DNA of 64,000 nt from Streptomyces sp. AJS327 (GCF_013450295.1 NZ_SKBR01000001.1:1120001-1184000); one strand, 5' to 3'; counted from the stretch's first letter, positions 42,442-51,641 are shown. The notes: generated by a model from the letters alone, not told the origin. Numbers and translations are program-made.

Positions 42442-43152
42442 TCAGGTGAAGACCAGGGGGTCTCCCACGCGGAGCCGCCCCGGGGACGCGACGGTGGCGA
42501 GCCCGTCGAGCCGCATGCCGTGCGCGTCCGCGACGGCACGCAACACCCGTGCGGAGTGCGGGAGATCGCGCTGCGCCTCGTTGGTCATGACACACCGCTC
42601 GCTCGCTCGCACGAACGCGAGGCGCACCGTGTCACCGACCCGCGCCGTGCTGCCGAACCACTCGTCCTCCACGAACGGCGGTGTGTCCGGCGGCGTCCGC
42701 ACCAGGAGGTTCGGCCGGAAGCGCCGCTCGTCCACCGGGACGCCCGGCGCCGCCGAACGCACCCAGTCCAGGGTGGCGGTGGTCAGCACGCTCACCGGCA
42801 GCTGGTCGAAGTGCGAGACCGTCCCCTCCCGGGCCAGCCGGACGTCCTCCCGTTCCAGGTAGGCGCGGAGGTAGGTGTCGGGGTCGGACACCAACACGTC
42901 CCGTGGGTCGAGGAGTTCGGGCTCGCCGGTGTCCTCCCGGTAGCGGGAGCGCAGATGCAGCAACCCCGGCATCCGGCGGAAGCGGCGCGTGGTCTTCCCC
43001 GAGCCGAACCGGCCCTGGGCGTCGCGGACAGCGAAGAGGCGGTCCCCACGGAACCCCCGCTCCTCCACCCGCACCCGGTCGAGGGACTCGCCCCCCGTCG
43101 ACTTGATCGGATACCGCCAGATGCGCTCGACCACGCCCGCTTCACCCGTCAC
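42442..43152 (-). CDS. MOSC-domain protein (MOSC N-terminal barrel plus MOSC)
   Basis: 236 residues from GTG 43152 (alternative GTG 43134). VERIWRYPIKSTGGESLDRVRVEERGFRGDRLFAVRD is the MOSC_N opening; the MOSC core ends with the conserved Cys in SERCVMTNEAQRDLPHS and LDGLATVASPGRLRVGDPL. Relatives carry molybdenum cofactor or sulfur (mARC, YcbX) and reduce N-hydroxylated compounds with partner proteins. No partner is adjacent. Confidence 0.9.
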   Translation of the reverse strand: MTGEAGVVERIWRYPIKSTGGESLDRVRVEERGFRGDRLFAVRDAQGRFGSGKTTRRFRRMPGLLHLRSRYREDTGEPELLDPRDVLVSDPDTYLRAYLEREDVRLAREGTVSHFDQLPVSVLTTATLDWVRSAAPGVPVDERRFRPNLLVRTPPDTPPFVEDEWFGSTARVGDTVRLAFVRASERCVMTNEAQRDLPHSARVLRAVADAHGMRLDGLATVASPGRLRVGDPLVFT

Positions 43153-43328
43153 GCGCCCGAGGCTACAAGAGCGCCCGCGCACCCACGCGAGCCTCAACAA
43201 CCCCCACACACGGCTCCGTTGCCCCCCGAGTTCCCTGGCTCCCACCGACCGGCCACCACCGGTCGCGGTCGTCACCGCCGACGCCCGACCCCCGCCGAAC
43301 GCGGCGACGACGGGAGCTGGGGTGGGGT

Positions 43329-43381
43329 CAGGTACACCGTGGACGGGGTTCAGGTACACCCCGGGTGATGGCAGGTACACC
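43329..43381. promoter_or_regulatory. Three phased direct repeats of CAGGTACACC
   Basis: Perfect copies at 43329-43338, 43351-43360 and 43372-43381, spaced 22 and 21 bp, i.e. on one helix face. They lie 112-164 bp before the oxidase ATG at 43493. Looks like an activator/repressor array controlling that gene. The rest of the 340-bp space shows no gene. Confidence 0.65.
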
Positions 43382-43492
43382 GCCGCTTCGGCGGTCCAGC
43401 ACGACTGTCCGCCGATCTTTCCGTCGCTAGCGTCGAACGCGCTGGTCACCGGTGTGAAATCAGCCGATGCCGAGACGAAGGTGGAGTCACCC

Positions 43493-45190
43493 ATGGAACC
43501 CCTGTCCCCGTCCCCCACGCCCACCCCTTCCCCGTCCGGGAACCAGGACCAGCGGCACCCGCGCCGTACCGTCCTGCGTGCCTCGGCCGCCGCGGGGGCG
43601 GGGCTGGCGCTCGTGTCGGGCTCCGCGGCGGTGGGCTCCGCGCTCACCTCCGGTGGGTCGAACGGCGGTGGTGGCGAAGCCGGTTGGCTGCCCGACGGCC
43701 CACGGCGACTCACCCCGGAGGACCCGCGCTACGGTCACCTCGCCGCGCGTGGCGCCAGCAACCGCTTCGAGGGCAGACCCGACCACATCTACCTGGTCGG
43801 CTCGACCGAGGACGTGGTGCGGGCTGTGCGCCGCGCGGTACGCGACAGGGCGCGCCTCGCGGTACGCAGCGGCGGGCACTGCTTCGAGGACTTCGTGGAC
43901 AGCCGCGAGGTCCAGGCCGTTATCGACATGTCGCCGATGCGGGAGGTCTCCTTCGACGAGAAGCGCCGCGCCTTCGTCGTCGAGGCCGGGGCCACCCTCG
44001 GCGAGGTGTACCGGAAGCTGTATCTCGGCTGGGGCGTCACCCTGCCCGCCGGATACCACCCGGAGGTGGGCGCGGGCGGGCATGTGCCCGGCGGCGGATA
44101 CGGCCCGCTGTGCCGGTTGTTCGGCCTCGTCAGCGACTACCTATACGCGGTGGAGGTCGTCGTCGTGGACCGCGAGGGCGCGGCGCGCGCCGTCGTGGCG
44201 ACCCGCGACCGGGACGACCCGAACCGCGACCTGTGGTGGGCCCACACCGGCGGTGGGGGCGGCAACTTCGGTGTCGTCACCCGCTTCTGGTTCCGCGCGC
44301 CCGACGCGTCGGCGGACACCGAACCCTCCCACATGCTGCCCGAACCGCCCTCCACGGCACTGACGTTCACCGGCGAGTGGAGCTGGAAGGGAATGGACGA
44401 GGGAGACTTCACCCGACTGGTGCGCAACCACGGCCGCTGGGCGGAGCGGAACGCCTCCCCCCGGGACAGGACGGCCGCGCTGTACGCCGAACTCGCCCTG
44501 ACCCGGCGGGCAGCCGGAACGCACATGCTGATCGGCCAAGTCACCGCGCCCGGTGGCGAGGCCCGGCGGATGCTCAACGACTTCGTCGGCGCGCTCAGCG
44601 CGGGCACCGCCCGCCCCAGCAGTCTGGAGGTGCGGCGACTGCCCTGGCTGACGGCCGCGTTGAACGGTTCGGGCGAGCCGGTCGGCGACTGGCACGTCAA
44701 GATCAAGTCCGCGTTCCTGCGCCGCCGGTTCACCGACCGTCAGATCAGCACGCTCTACCGCCACCTCACCCGCACCGACACCTCCGTGGTCGCGGGAAGC
44801 GTGGCCATCAACACCTACGGTGGCGCCGTCAACAAGCGTTCCTCCACCGCCACCGCGATGCCGCACCGGGACGCGGTGCTGAAAACCGCCTACTTCGCGT
44901 CCTGGCAGCGACCCGAGCAGGCGAAGGAGTACCTGGCCTGGGTACGGGAGTGCTACCGCGACACCTTCGCCGAGACCGGCGGCGTCCCGGTTCCCGGCCG
45001 GACCGCCGACGGCGCCTTCATCAACTACCCGGACGTGGACCTGGCGGACGAGCGCTGGAACACCTCGGACACCTCCTGGCTCACCCTCTACTACAAGCAG
45101 AACGCCCCCCGGCTGCGCCGCGTCAAGGAGCGCTGGGACCCGCGCGGCGTCTTCCGCCACACCCTCTCCGTCCCCGGTGGCTCCCGCTGA
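43493..45190 (+). CDS. Tat-exported BBE-like bicovalent-flavin oxidoreductase
   Basis: 565 residues from ATG 43493. N-terminal RHPRRTVLRASAAAGAGLAL is a twin-arginine signal. FAD_binding_4 domain: IYLVGSTEDVVRAVRRA, VRSGGHCFEDF with His129 and GPLCRLFGLVSDYL with Cys207, the two residues that bind FAD covalently in berberine-bridge-type oxidases; C-terminal BBE segment FINYPDVDLADERWN...WLTLYYKQNAPRLRRVKERWDPRGVF. Extracellular oxidation of an alcohol, sugar or alkaloid-like compound. Monocistronic. Confidence 0.92.
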   Translation: MEPLSPSPTPTPSPSGNQDQRHPRRTVLRASAAAGAGLALVSGSAAVGSALTSGGSNGGGGEAGWLPDGPRRLTPEDPRYGHLAARGASNRFEGRPDHIYLVGSTEDVVRAVRRAVRDRARLAVRSGGHCFEDFVDSREVQAVIDMSPMREVSFDEKRRAFVVEAGATLGEVYRKLYLGWGVTLPAGYHPEVGAGGHVPGGGYGPLCRLFGLVSDYLYAVEVVVVDREGAARAVVATRDRDDPNRDLWWAHTGGGGGNFGVVTRFWFRAPDASADTEPSHMLPEPPSTALTFTGEWSWKGMDEGDFTRLVRNHGRWAERNASPRDRTAALYAELALTRRAAGTHMLIGQVTAPGGEARRMLNDFVGALSAGTARPSSLEVRRLPWLTAALNGSGEPVGDWHVKIKSAFLRRRFTDRQISTLYRHLTRTDTSVVAGSVAINTYGGAVNKRSSTATAMPHRDAVLKTAYFASWQRPEQAKEYLAWVRECYRDTFAETGGVPVPGRTADGAFINYPDVDLADERWNTSDTSWLTLYYKQNAPRLRRVKERWDPRGVFRHTLSVPGGSR

Positions 45191-45303
45191 TCCGCCGGTG
45201 ACCCGCGCCGGGCGGCGAACTCCCGGCATCGCGAGGCCCGTTGACCCCGGCGGTGTGACCCGCCGGGGCCGGGCCCGCCCACCGGGTCGGTCCTGCCCCC
45301 GGA

Positions 45304-46239
45304 TCAGCGGGGGTTGGGGAGGTAGACGACGGTGGGCGCGCCGGTGGCCGGGTGGACCGACACCTGGGCGCGGACCCCGTAGACCCGGGCCAGCAACTCC
45401 TCCGTCAGCACCGTCTCCGGTGGGCCGGAGGCCACCACCCGGCCACCGTCGAGCACGTACAGCCGATCGCAGTAGTACGCGGCGAGGTTCAGATCGTGCA
45501 GGGCGAGCAGACTCGTCACCCCGAGCGACCGCACCAGGGTGAGGATCTCCAACTGGAAGCGGACGTCCAGGTGGTTGGTCGGCTCGTCCAGTACGAGGAG
45601 CGCGGGCTCCTGCGTCAACGCCCGGGCTACCAGGACGCGTTGGCGTTCGCCGCCGGACAGCTGCCCGAACGGGCGGTCCGCCAGCACCGTCGCGTCCACC
45701 CGGGCCAGCGCCTCCCGTACGCGGGCCGCGTCGTCCGGTCCGTCCTGTTCCCAGAAGCGTTTGTGCGGGGAGCGGCCCATCGCGACCAGCTCCCGCACGC
45801 TCAACCCGAAGGCCCCGGAGGCCTCCTGCGGCACGGTAGCGATCCGCCGCGCCCGCCGCTTCGCGCCGAGGCGCGTCGCGTCCTCGTCATCCAGCAGTAT
45901 GCGCCCGGCCGTTGGGCGCAGCGTGCCGTAGACGCAGCGCAGGAAGGTGGTCTTGCCGCTGCCGTTCGGCCCGACCAGGCCGATCGTCTCGCCCGGCGAC
46001 GCCCGCAGCCCGACCCCGTCGAGCAGGGTCCGGCCCGGGACGCGGTAGGAGACCCCCTCGGCCCGCAGCGCCGCCGCGCGGACCGGACCGGCTGGACCCG
46101 CCGAGCGCCCCGGAGCCGCCGAACCGTCCACGTCCACCGAACCGTCCACGTCCGTCCGCTGGTTGACGTTCACCGAGTGGGTCGAGCGCGTCGAGTGGGC
46201 CGAGGCGGCCGAATGGCCCGTCGCGCGCTGTCCCGTCAT
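45304..46239 (-). CDS. btuD: Cobalamin ABC importer ATP-binding protein
   Basis: 311 residues. After a 55-residue low-complexity N-tail the ATPase has Walker A GPNGSGKTT, signature LSGGERQRVLVARAL, Walker B LLVLDEPTNHLD and LLALHDLNLAAYYCD, the FecE/BtuD type. Its ATG overlaps the permease stop (ATGA). A cobalamin riboswitch precedes the operon, so the substrate is most likely a corrinoid rather than a ferric siderophore. Confidence 0.85.
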   Translation of the reverse strand: MTGQRATGHSAASAHSTRSTHSVNVNQRTDVDGSVDVDGSAAPGRSAGPAGPVRAAALRAEGVSYRVPGRTLLDGVGLRASPGETIGLVGPNGSGKTTFLRCVYGTLRPTAGRILLDDEDATRLGAKRRARRIATVPQEASGAFGLSVRELVAMGRSPHKRFWEQDGPDDAARVREALARVDATVLADRPFGQLSGGERQRVLVARALTQEPALLVLDEPTNHLDVRFQLEILTLVRSLGVTSLLALHDLNLAAYYCDRLYVLDGGRVVASGPPETVLTEELLARVYGVRAQVSVHPATGAPTVVYLPNPR

Positions 46240-47579
46240 CGTGAACCCGCCTTCTCCAGCCGGGAGTCGCGGCGCAGCAGCCACAGGAAGAACGGGCCCC
46301 CGACCAGCGCGGTCAGCACGCCGACGGGGATCTCCTGCGGAATGGCGACGGTGCGCGCGGCGAGGTCCGCGAGGACCAGGAACGTGGCGCCGCCGAGCGC
46401 CGCCACCGGCAGCAACGTCCGGTGCCCGGGCCCGACGAGCATCCGCGCGGCGTGCGGCACCATCAGCCCGACGAAGCCGATCGCCCCGCTCACCGTCACG
46501 AGTACCGCCGTCACGAGTGAGGCCAGCAGGAAGACGGCGGCCCGGAAGCGGCCGGTGTCCAGCCCGAGCACGGTCGCGCCCTCCTCGCCCACCAGCAGCA
46601 GATCCAGCGGGCGGGCCAGCGCCAGCAGCAGCGCGAGCCCGGCGCAGAGTGCCAGCGCGGGCAGCGGCAGGGTGCTCCAGCGGGCGTCCGCGAGACCGCC
46701 CAGCGTCCAGAACATGATCGCTCGCAGGTGCTCGGCCTGCGCTGAGGTCACCAGCAGCAGGCTCGTCAGCGCGGACAGGACGTACTGCACGGCCACCCCG
46801 GCGAGGATCAGCCGCCCGGTGGTCATGGACCCGCCGGAGCGCGCCAGCGTGTAGACCGCGAGCAGCGCGCACAGCGAGCCCGCGAAGGCGCCCATGGGCA
46901 TGGTCAGCGCCCCGGCACCGAGACCGAGGACGATCACCAGCACCGCGCCCGCCGAGGCGCCGGAGGAGATGCCGAGCAGGAACGGGTCCGCCAGCGGGTT
47001 ACGGACCAGGGCCTGGAGGACCGTGCCGACCGCCGCGAGGCCCGCGCCGACGATCGCGCCGAGCAGCACCCGGGGCACCCGCACGTCCCACACGATGGTC
47101 CGCGCGGCACCGGGTTCCGCGTTCCCCGTGAGCACCCGCAGCACGTCGTCGGCCGGTACGCGCACCGAGCCGAACATCAGCCCCGCGAGCATGCCGAGCG
47201 CCAGCAGCGCGCCCAGCACCGGCAACACCAGCCCGCCCGGCAGTCTGCGCGCCGCCCCGGACCCAACGCGCCCCGAGCGGGACGGGGTTGGCGTTCCGCC
47301 AACCGTCGGCGCACCACGACCGTCTCGCGTGTCGTCACCGGACGGCGTTCCACCAACGTCCGCCGCGCCGCCGGGAGTCGGGGCGCCGCCCGTAGGGTCG
47401 GCACCGCCCCCGGACGCGGCGTCCCCAGTGGACGGTCGACCGGCTGACGGCACGGCATGGGCCGACGGCGCGGCATCGGACGACGATGGGGTACGGGCTG
47501 ATGGCGGTGAACCGTGGCCGCATGCCGGGGAGTCGGGACGGTCCGGGCCGGGGGCATCGAGAGTCGGCTCGCGCTGCAT
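46236..47579 (-). CDS. btuC: Cobalamin ABC importer permease (FecCD family) with long disordered N-terminus
   Basis: 447 residues. The first about 110 residues are Pro/Ser/Gly/Asp-rich and lack hydrophobic segments; the FecCD core then begins with VLPVLGALLALGMLAGLMFGSVRVP and includes RVPRVLLGAIVGAGLAAVGTVLQALVRNPLADPFLLGISSGA and ATPase-contact region TVSGAIGFVGLMVPHAARMLVGPGHR. The usual family length is about 340. Three bases between its start and the binding-protein stop. Confidence 0.85.
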   Translation of the reverse strand: MQREPTLDAPGPDRPDSPACGHGSPPSARTPSSSDAAPSAHAVPSAGRPSTGDAASGGGADPTGGAPTPGGAADVGGTPSGDDTRDGRGAPTVGGTPTPSRSGRVGSGAARRLPGGLVLPVLGALLALGMLAGLMFGSVRVPADDVLRVLTGNAEPGAARTIVWDVRVPRVLLGAIVGAGLAAVGTVLQALVRNPLADPFLLGISSGASAGAVLVIVLGLGAGALTMPMGAFAGSLCALLAVYTLARSGGSMTTGRLILAGVAVQYVLSALTSLLLVTSAQAEHLRAIMFWTLGGLADARWSTLPLPALALCAGLALLLALARPLDLLLVGEEGATVLGLDTGRFRAAVFLLASLVTAVLVTVSGAIGFVGLMVPHAARMLVGPGHRTLLPVAALGGATFLVLADLAARTVAIPQEIPVGVLTALVGGPFFLWLLRRDSRLEKAGSR

Positions 47580-47582
47580 CGG

Positions 47583-48740
47583 CTACTCGGCGGTGTCCGG
47601 ATGCAACTGCCCGGCCAGCTCGTCCACCGCGTCGGGGACCCGTACCCCGAGCACCGCGGACGAGAGCGGCAGCACCGCGAACCGTTTGTTCTTCACCGCC
47701 GGGATGTCCCGCAGCGCCGGATCCTCCAGCAGCTTCCGCTTCTTGGCCGCGAGCGGTGTGCCGCCGTAGTCGTAGATGACGATCGCCTCCGGCCGCTTCT
47801 TGACGACCTGCTCCCAGGAGACGTCCGCGAACGGCCTGCGGAGTGAGGCGAAGACGTTGCGGCCACCGGCACGTTTGATGATCTCGTTGCCGATGCCGTG
47901 CCCGCCCGAGGTGTACGCCGAGGCGTCGCCGCCGTCGTAGACGAACACCGAGGGCCGCTTGACGCCCTTCAGCCGGGCCGCGGTCCTGGCCAACTGCCGC
48001 TCGCCGTCCCGGACAAGTTTCTCGGCCCGCTTCTCCACCCCGAACGTGCGCCCCAGCTCCAGGAGTTCGCGGCGCAGCTCGGCCGGTCCCGTCCGATCGT
48101 CACGGCAGCCCTCGATGTTGAGCCGAGAGCGGATACCGCTCTCCTTCAGCGCCGCCCGGTCCCGCCCCTCGCCCTTGTCGAAGGCGCTGCTGTAACCGCC
48201 GTAGACGAAGTCGGGGTTGGCGGAGAGCAGCACCTCGCGGGACGGGTACCGCTTGGCGAGCACCTTGACCGAGCGGTACGCCTTCTCGTAGCGGGGGAGC
48301 ACCGCGTCGTCCAGGTACGCCGTGCCGACCAGCCGGTCCTCCAGCCCGAGCGCCAGCATGGCCTCGGTGGCGTGCTGGTTCATGGCGACGACGCGGCGCG
48401 GCGGCTCGTCGAACGTGGTCCGCACGCCGCAGTTGCTGATGGTGCGCGGGAAGCCCTTCGCCTCGCCGCCTCCGCCCCCGCCGGACCCCGACTGGACCTC
48501 CTCCGGGCTCTCCCCGCAGGCGGCGAGCGGTATCAGCAGCAGCGCCGCCAACAGCCCCCGGAGCACGGCGCGCGAGCGCCGCGCGGGGCGCCGGACGCGG
48601 CTGCCCGCCCGGGGTACGGCCTCGCGCGAGGCCGCCGGGCCGGAGGGGACGGGGGCGCCGCGCGGGCCCGGGCCGGGAGCGGGCGCGTGGCCGGACGTGC
48701 GCTGCGGGTCCGGCGTGGAGCCGGACAGAGGACGGGACAT
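47583..48740 (-). CDS. btuF: Cobalamin ABC importer substrate-binding lipoprotein
   Basis: 385 residues from ATG 48740. A 75-residue Pro/Arg-rich leader precedes the membrane segment LLAALLLIPLAAC with its lipobox; then a Gly linker and the type III binding fold (PRRVVAMNQHATEAMLALGLEDRLVGTAY, ANPDFVYGGYSSAFDKG, PSVFVYDGGDASAYTSGGHGIGNEIIKRAGGRNVFA). Start choice rests on GAGG upstream; a later start nearer the signal helix is possible. Directly under riboswitch control. Confidence 0.85.
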   Translation of the reverse strand: MSRPLSGSTPDPQRTSGHAPAPGPGPRGAPVPSGPAASREAVPRAGSRVRRPARRSRAVLRGLLAALLLIPLAACGESPEEVQSGSGGGGGGEAKGFPRTISNCGVRTTFDEPPRRVVAMNQHATEAMLALGLEDRLVGTAYLDDAVLPRYEKAYRSVKVLAKRYPSREVLLSANPDFVYGGYSSAFDKGEGRDRAALKESGIRSRLNIEGCRDDRTGPAELRRELLELGRTFGVEKRAEKLVRDGERQLARTAARLKGVKRPSVFVYDGGDASAYTSGGHGIGNEIIKRAGGRNVFASLRRPFADVSWEQVVKKRPEAIVIYDYGGTPLAAKKRKLLEDPALRDIPAVKNKRFAVLPLSSAVLGVRVPDAVDELAGQLHPDTAE

Positions 48741-48786
48741 GGCCGTCTGCCTCCTCGGGGGATCCGCGTCCCCGGTGGGTGAGGAA

Positions 48787-48885
48787 GGCGACAGCCCAGT
48801 GTCTGACTCCGGCGGTGCTCTCGCACCGGCCGTCACAGTGGCGGGACCGCGCCGGACTCGCACCGGCTTCCTGGCCACTGTCGCC
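48787..48885 (-). ncRNA. Cobalamin riboswitch
   Basis: On the minus strand GGCGACAG (48885-48878) pairs with CTGTCGCC (48794-48787) as P1, enclosing GGAAGCCGGTGCGAGTCCGG, CGGTCCCGCCACTGTGACGG (the B12-box region) and GGAGTCAGACACT. All diagnostic blocks are in order. It lies about 47 bp before the binding-protein ATG, so it likely acts on translation or early transcription and shuts the importer off when cobalamin is plentiful. Confidence 0.92.
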
Positions 48886-48899
48886 TCGATGTACGGTCC

Positions 48900-49462
48900 A
48901 CAGTCTTCCACACCCCCGCGCCCCCGCCCCCGGCGGCCGGACACCCCCGTCCCACGCGGCCGGATCGCCCATCCCGCGTGGCCGGATCCCCGCCCCTCGA
49001 GGAACGGACGGACACCGCCCGACGGGCCCAGGGCGGCTGGACCCCCGACCGCCATCCGGACCGCCACCCGGACCGTCCGTAGAGAGGAGCGTGCCGGGTG
49101 TACGGCTACCCCGGAGGGTGGCCGCGGGGAGACCACTGGCCCGAGACCCAACCCGCGCCCCCTCGCAGTCCCCGCCCCCCCAATCCCCCAACTCCCCGTC
49201 CACGCCGATACGTTCGAGAGAAAGCTGAAACCCCATCAGAGACCTGCTCACTTGGGCAACTCCCGCCAATCGCTGGCATGATGCCCCGATCACTATTCGG
49301 AACCCTGAGTAGCGGTGACCTTGAGCGGCGGGCGCCCAGAGCGCGCGGAGCCCCGCGAACAGCGGGAGCGCGGCCCGGCGGAGCCAGCCCGGCAAGGGCC
49401 GCGACCGGCTGACCCAGCGGGCGGACCGCCCGGGGCAGCGGAGAACCTGAGCAGGAGACACC
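48900..49462. other. Intergenic space upstream of DUF4259 gene
   Basis: After the riboswitch promoter zone there is about 560 bp of C-rich sequence. A GTG at 49098 opens a short frame, but its product is proline-rich without family features. Nothing supported. Confidence 0.5.
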
Positions 49463-49894
49463 ATGGGCACCTGGGATGTCGGCCCCTTCGACAGCGACTG
49501 CGCGGCCGACCTGTGCGGCGACCTCGACAAGGCGGCCGAGAGCGAGCGGGCGAGCGTCATCCGCGCCGCGCTTCTCGCCGTGACCAAGGCCAAGGGCTAT
49601 CTGGACGCGGACCTCGCGCAGGAGGCGGTGGCGGCGGCGGCCCTCATCGCGGCGCAGTGCCCCTCCGGCGAGCCCCTGAAGCCCGGATACGGGCCCGAAC
49701 AGCCCCTCCCCGAACTGCCGTTGGAGCTGCGCGAGGTGGCCGTTGAGGCACTTGACCGTGTGGTCAGCGCCCCGTCCGAACTCGTGGACCTGTGGGGCGA
49801 GGGAGAGCAGCCTGGGCCGTGGCGGTCGAGTGTCGCCGCGCTGCGCGAGACGCTGGCACGCGAGGCGATGGCCCCCCAACCCACCGGCTCCTGA
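49463..49894 (+). CDS. DUF4259 protein
   Basis: 143 residues from ATG 49463 (AGGAGACACC before it). MGTWDVGPFDSDCAADLCGDLDKA is the DUF4259 signature (GTWxxGPFDxDxAAD), followed by KGYLDADLAQEAVAAAALIAAQ and a C-terminal helical part. Function unknown; these are often monocistronic cytosolic proteins. Confidence 0.9.
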   Translation: MGTWDVGPFDSDCAADLCGDLDKAAESERASVIRAALLAVTKAKGYLDADLAQEAVAAAALIAAQCPSGEPLKPGYGPEQPLPELPLELREVAVEALDRVVSAPSELVDLWGEGEQPGPWRSSVAALRETLAREAMAPQPTGS

Positions 49895-49924
49895 GCCCCG
49901 TTCGGCTCCAGAGCCCCACCCGAG

Positions 49925-49964
49925 GAACGGGAACGGCCCGCCACCCGGCGGGCCGTTCCCGTTC
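49925..49964. terminator. Bidirectional terminator between convergent genes
   Basis: gaacgggaacggcccgcc / ggcgggccgttcccgttc, 18-bp perfect stem, ACCC loop, between the DUF4259 stop (49894) and the Nudix stop (50024). Confidence 0.9.
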
Positions 49965-50023
49965 GGCGGAACAGGGGCCAGCGCCCTTCGCGGGTCCGCG
50001 ACGAACGCGACGAACGTGACCGG

Positions 50024-50485
50024 TCAGGCTGTCCGCTCGTGCCAGGTGTCCAGGACCTCGCGGACGGCGGTGGAGACCTTCTCCTGCCCGGTGCGGTCAG
50101 CCCATGCGTGGGCGTCGTGTTCGGTCAGCCGCACCGTCCGCCCGACGGTGGTGACGGTGGCGGTGAAGTTGAACTGGCGGGTCTTCCTGCCGCTGTTGGA
50201 GAGGTAGTCGAAGTGGCCCAGGTAGCCACCGACGGCGATGACGCTCAACCCGGTCTCCTCCTCCACCTCCCGCCGTAGGGCCCCGATGAGGCTCTCGCCC
50301 TCCTCGACGCCGCCGGAGGGAAGTTCCCACAGCCCGCCGAGGTAGTCGTCGGCCGTGCGGCGCAGCAGCAGAACCCTCCCCTCCGGGTCCGCGATGACGG
50401 CCCCGACCACACGCTTGGTGATGCCGTCGGCAGCGGCGGTACGGGCGAGTTCGTCCAGCAGGAGGGGGTCGACGGAAGCAGTCAT
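50024..50485 (-). CDS. Nudix hydrolase
   Basis: 153 residues from ATG 50485. Box SGGVEEGESLIGALRREVEEETGLSV is complete; KRVVGAVIADPEGRVLLLRR is the preceding strand, WELPSGG the loop. A MutT/ADP-ribose-pyrophosphatase-like fold. Third complete or near-complete Nudix gene of the window. Confidence 0.9.
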   Translation of the reverse strand: MTASVDPLLLDELARTAAADGITKRVVGAVIADPEGRVLLLRRTADDYLGGLWELPSGGVEEGESLIGALRREVEEETGLSVIAVGGYLGHFDYLSNSGRKTRQFNFTATVTTVGRTVRLTEHDAHAWADRTGQEKVSTAVREVLDTWHERTA

Positions 50486-50612
50486 GTGCGGAGTTCCCTG
50501 TGGTGGCGGGCGACCCGGTGGATGGCCGCGACGTGGGCGTCGGCGACGTGGAGGTCCCTCCTCGCGATGCCAGACCGGAAGCTTGGGCGTGCGGTGGTGC
50601 CCCCGTGGCAGT

Positions 50613-50710
50613 GGGGAAGTCCCACCTGTGGCGGTGGGGAACTCCCCGGCGGGGATGCCTGGGGGAAGTCCCACCTGTGGCGGCGGGGAAGTCCCCGGCG
50701 GGGATGCCTG
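50613..50710. repeat. Two tandem 49-bp repeats
   Basis: Copies 50613-50661 and 50662-50710 share ggggaagtcccacctgtggc and ccggcggggatgcctgg with a few changes. They sit in the 373-bp leader region upstream of the Nudix gene; each unit holds small gggaagtccc-type inverted motifs. Confidence 0.8.
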
Positions 50711-50858
50711 GTTGGTCAGCGTATCCGGGCAGCGGGGCTCCGGATCGCGGCGAACGGCCGGTGGTCACCCGGCGGTCGGATGGAGCCGGGGTGGTCCACC
50801 GCTGCTGGTGGACCGTCCCGGGTGTCCCCTCGTGCTGCGGGGGATGCTCCGGTGGCTG

Positions 50859-51641
50859 TCAGAGGGCGTGACCCCCGGCCACCTGGAGGACCTGACCCGT
50901 GATCCACCGGGCCTGGTGTGAGGCGAGGAAGACCACGGCGTCCGCGATGTCCTCCGGCTCCCCGGCACGTCCCAGCGGCACCATCTCCCGTACCTGGGCG
51001 AGCAGTTCCTCACCCATCCACCCGGTTTGTACCGGCCCCGGGGCGACGGCGTTGACGCGGACGCCCCGTCCGCCCAGGTCCAGGGCGGTGCCCCGGGTGA
51101 CCGCTTCGAGGGCGGCCTTCGACGTGCCGTAGCCGGTCTGGCCGGGGAAGGCCCGCGCGGCGTCCGTCGAGATGTTGACGACGGACAGCGGCTGGTCGTC
51201 CGTCCGCCTCCGCACCGCCTCCGCGATGAGCGTCGCGGGAGCGATCGTGTTCACCTCGTAGTGCCGTCGCAACGAGTCGGGTGTGTAGGTGTCCACGTCG
51301 TCCGGCAGCTCGCAGTGGGCCGCGTTGTTCACCAACACGTCGAGTGTGCCCAGGCGTTGGACCACCTCCGTCACCAACTGACCTGTCGCCTCAGGGCGGG
51401 AGAGGTCCGCGCTGACGGCGAACGAACCGTTGCCCAGCTCCCGCGCCAACGCCTCGGCGGCTTCCGGCCGGGGTGTGAAATGCCCCCATTCCGTCCCCTG
51501 CGGGGCGGGAGGGTCCTGCGCGAGGTAGTGGATCGCCACCCGCGCGCCCTGCGCCGCGAAGGCGCGGCTGATGGCCCCGCCGATGTTCCCCGCGCCGCCC
51601 GTGACCAGGACGTTCGCTCCGTCGAGTCGGGTGTTGATCAT
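50859..51641 (-). CDS. Short-chain dehydrogenase/reductase
   Basis: 260 residues. Cofactor loop TGGAGNIGGAI (N in place of the usual I/R), NNAAH where NNAG is usual, catalytic set VVNISTDAARAFPGQTGYGTSKAAL, and C-terminal PLGRAGEPEDIADAVVFLAS...TGQVLQVAGG. Alone between the Nudix gene and the decayed locus. Substrate unknown. Confidence 0.9.
   Translation of the reverse strand: MINTRLDGANVLVTGGAGNIGGAISRAFAAQGARVAIHYLAQDPPAPQGTEWGHFTPRPEAAEALARELGNGSFAVSADLSRPEATGQLVTEVVQRLGTLDVLVNNAAHCELPDDVDTYTPDSLRRHYEVNTIAPATLIAEAVRRRTDDQPLSVVNISTDAARAFPGQTGYGTSKAALEAVTRGTALDLGGRGVRVNAVAPGPVQTGWMGEELLAQVREMVPLGRAGEPEDIADAVVFLASHQARWITGQVLQVAGGHAL

Noticed and set aside
43493..43620. Plain Sec signal for the BBE-like oxidase
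   Set aside because: RHPRRTVLRASAAAG has the twin-arginine pattern with a weak hydrophobic core, and the enzyme carries covalent FAD folded in the cytoplasm, so Tat fits better.
45304..48740. Ferric-siderophore uptake system
   Set aside because: FecCD-type transporters serve both iron chelates and corrinoids; the cobalamin riboswitch upstream favours cobalamin.
50613..50710. CRISPR or IS end repeats
   Set aside because: Only two adjacent 49-bp copies, no spacer variation, no transposase.
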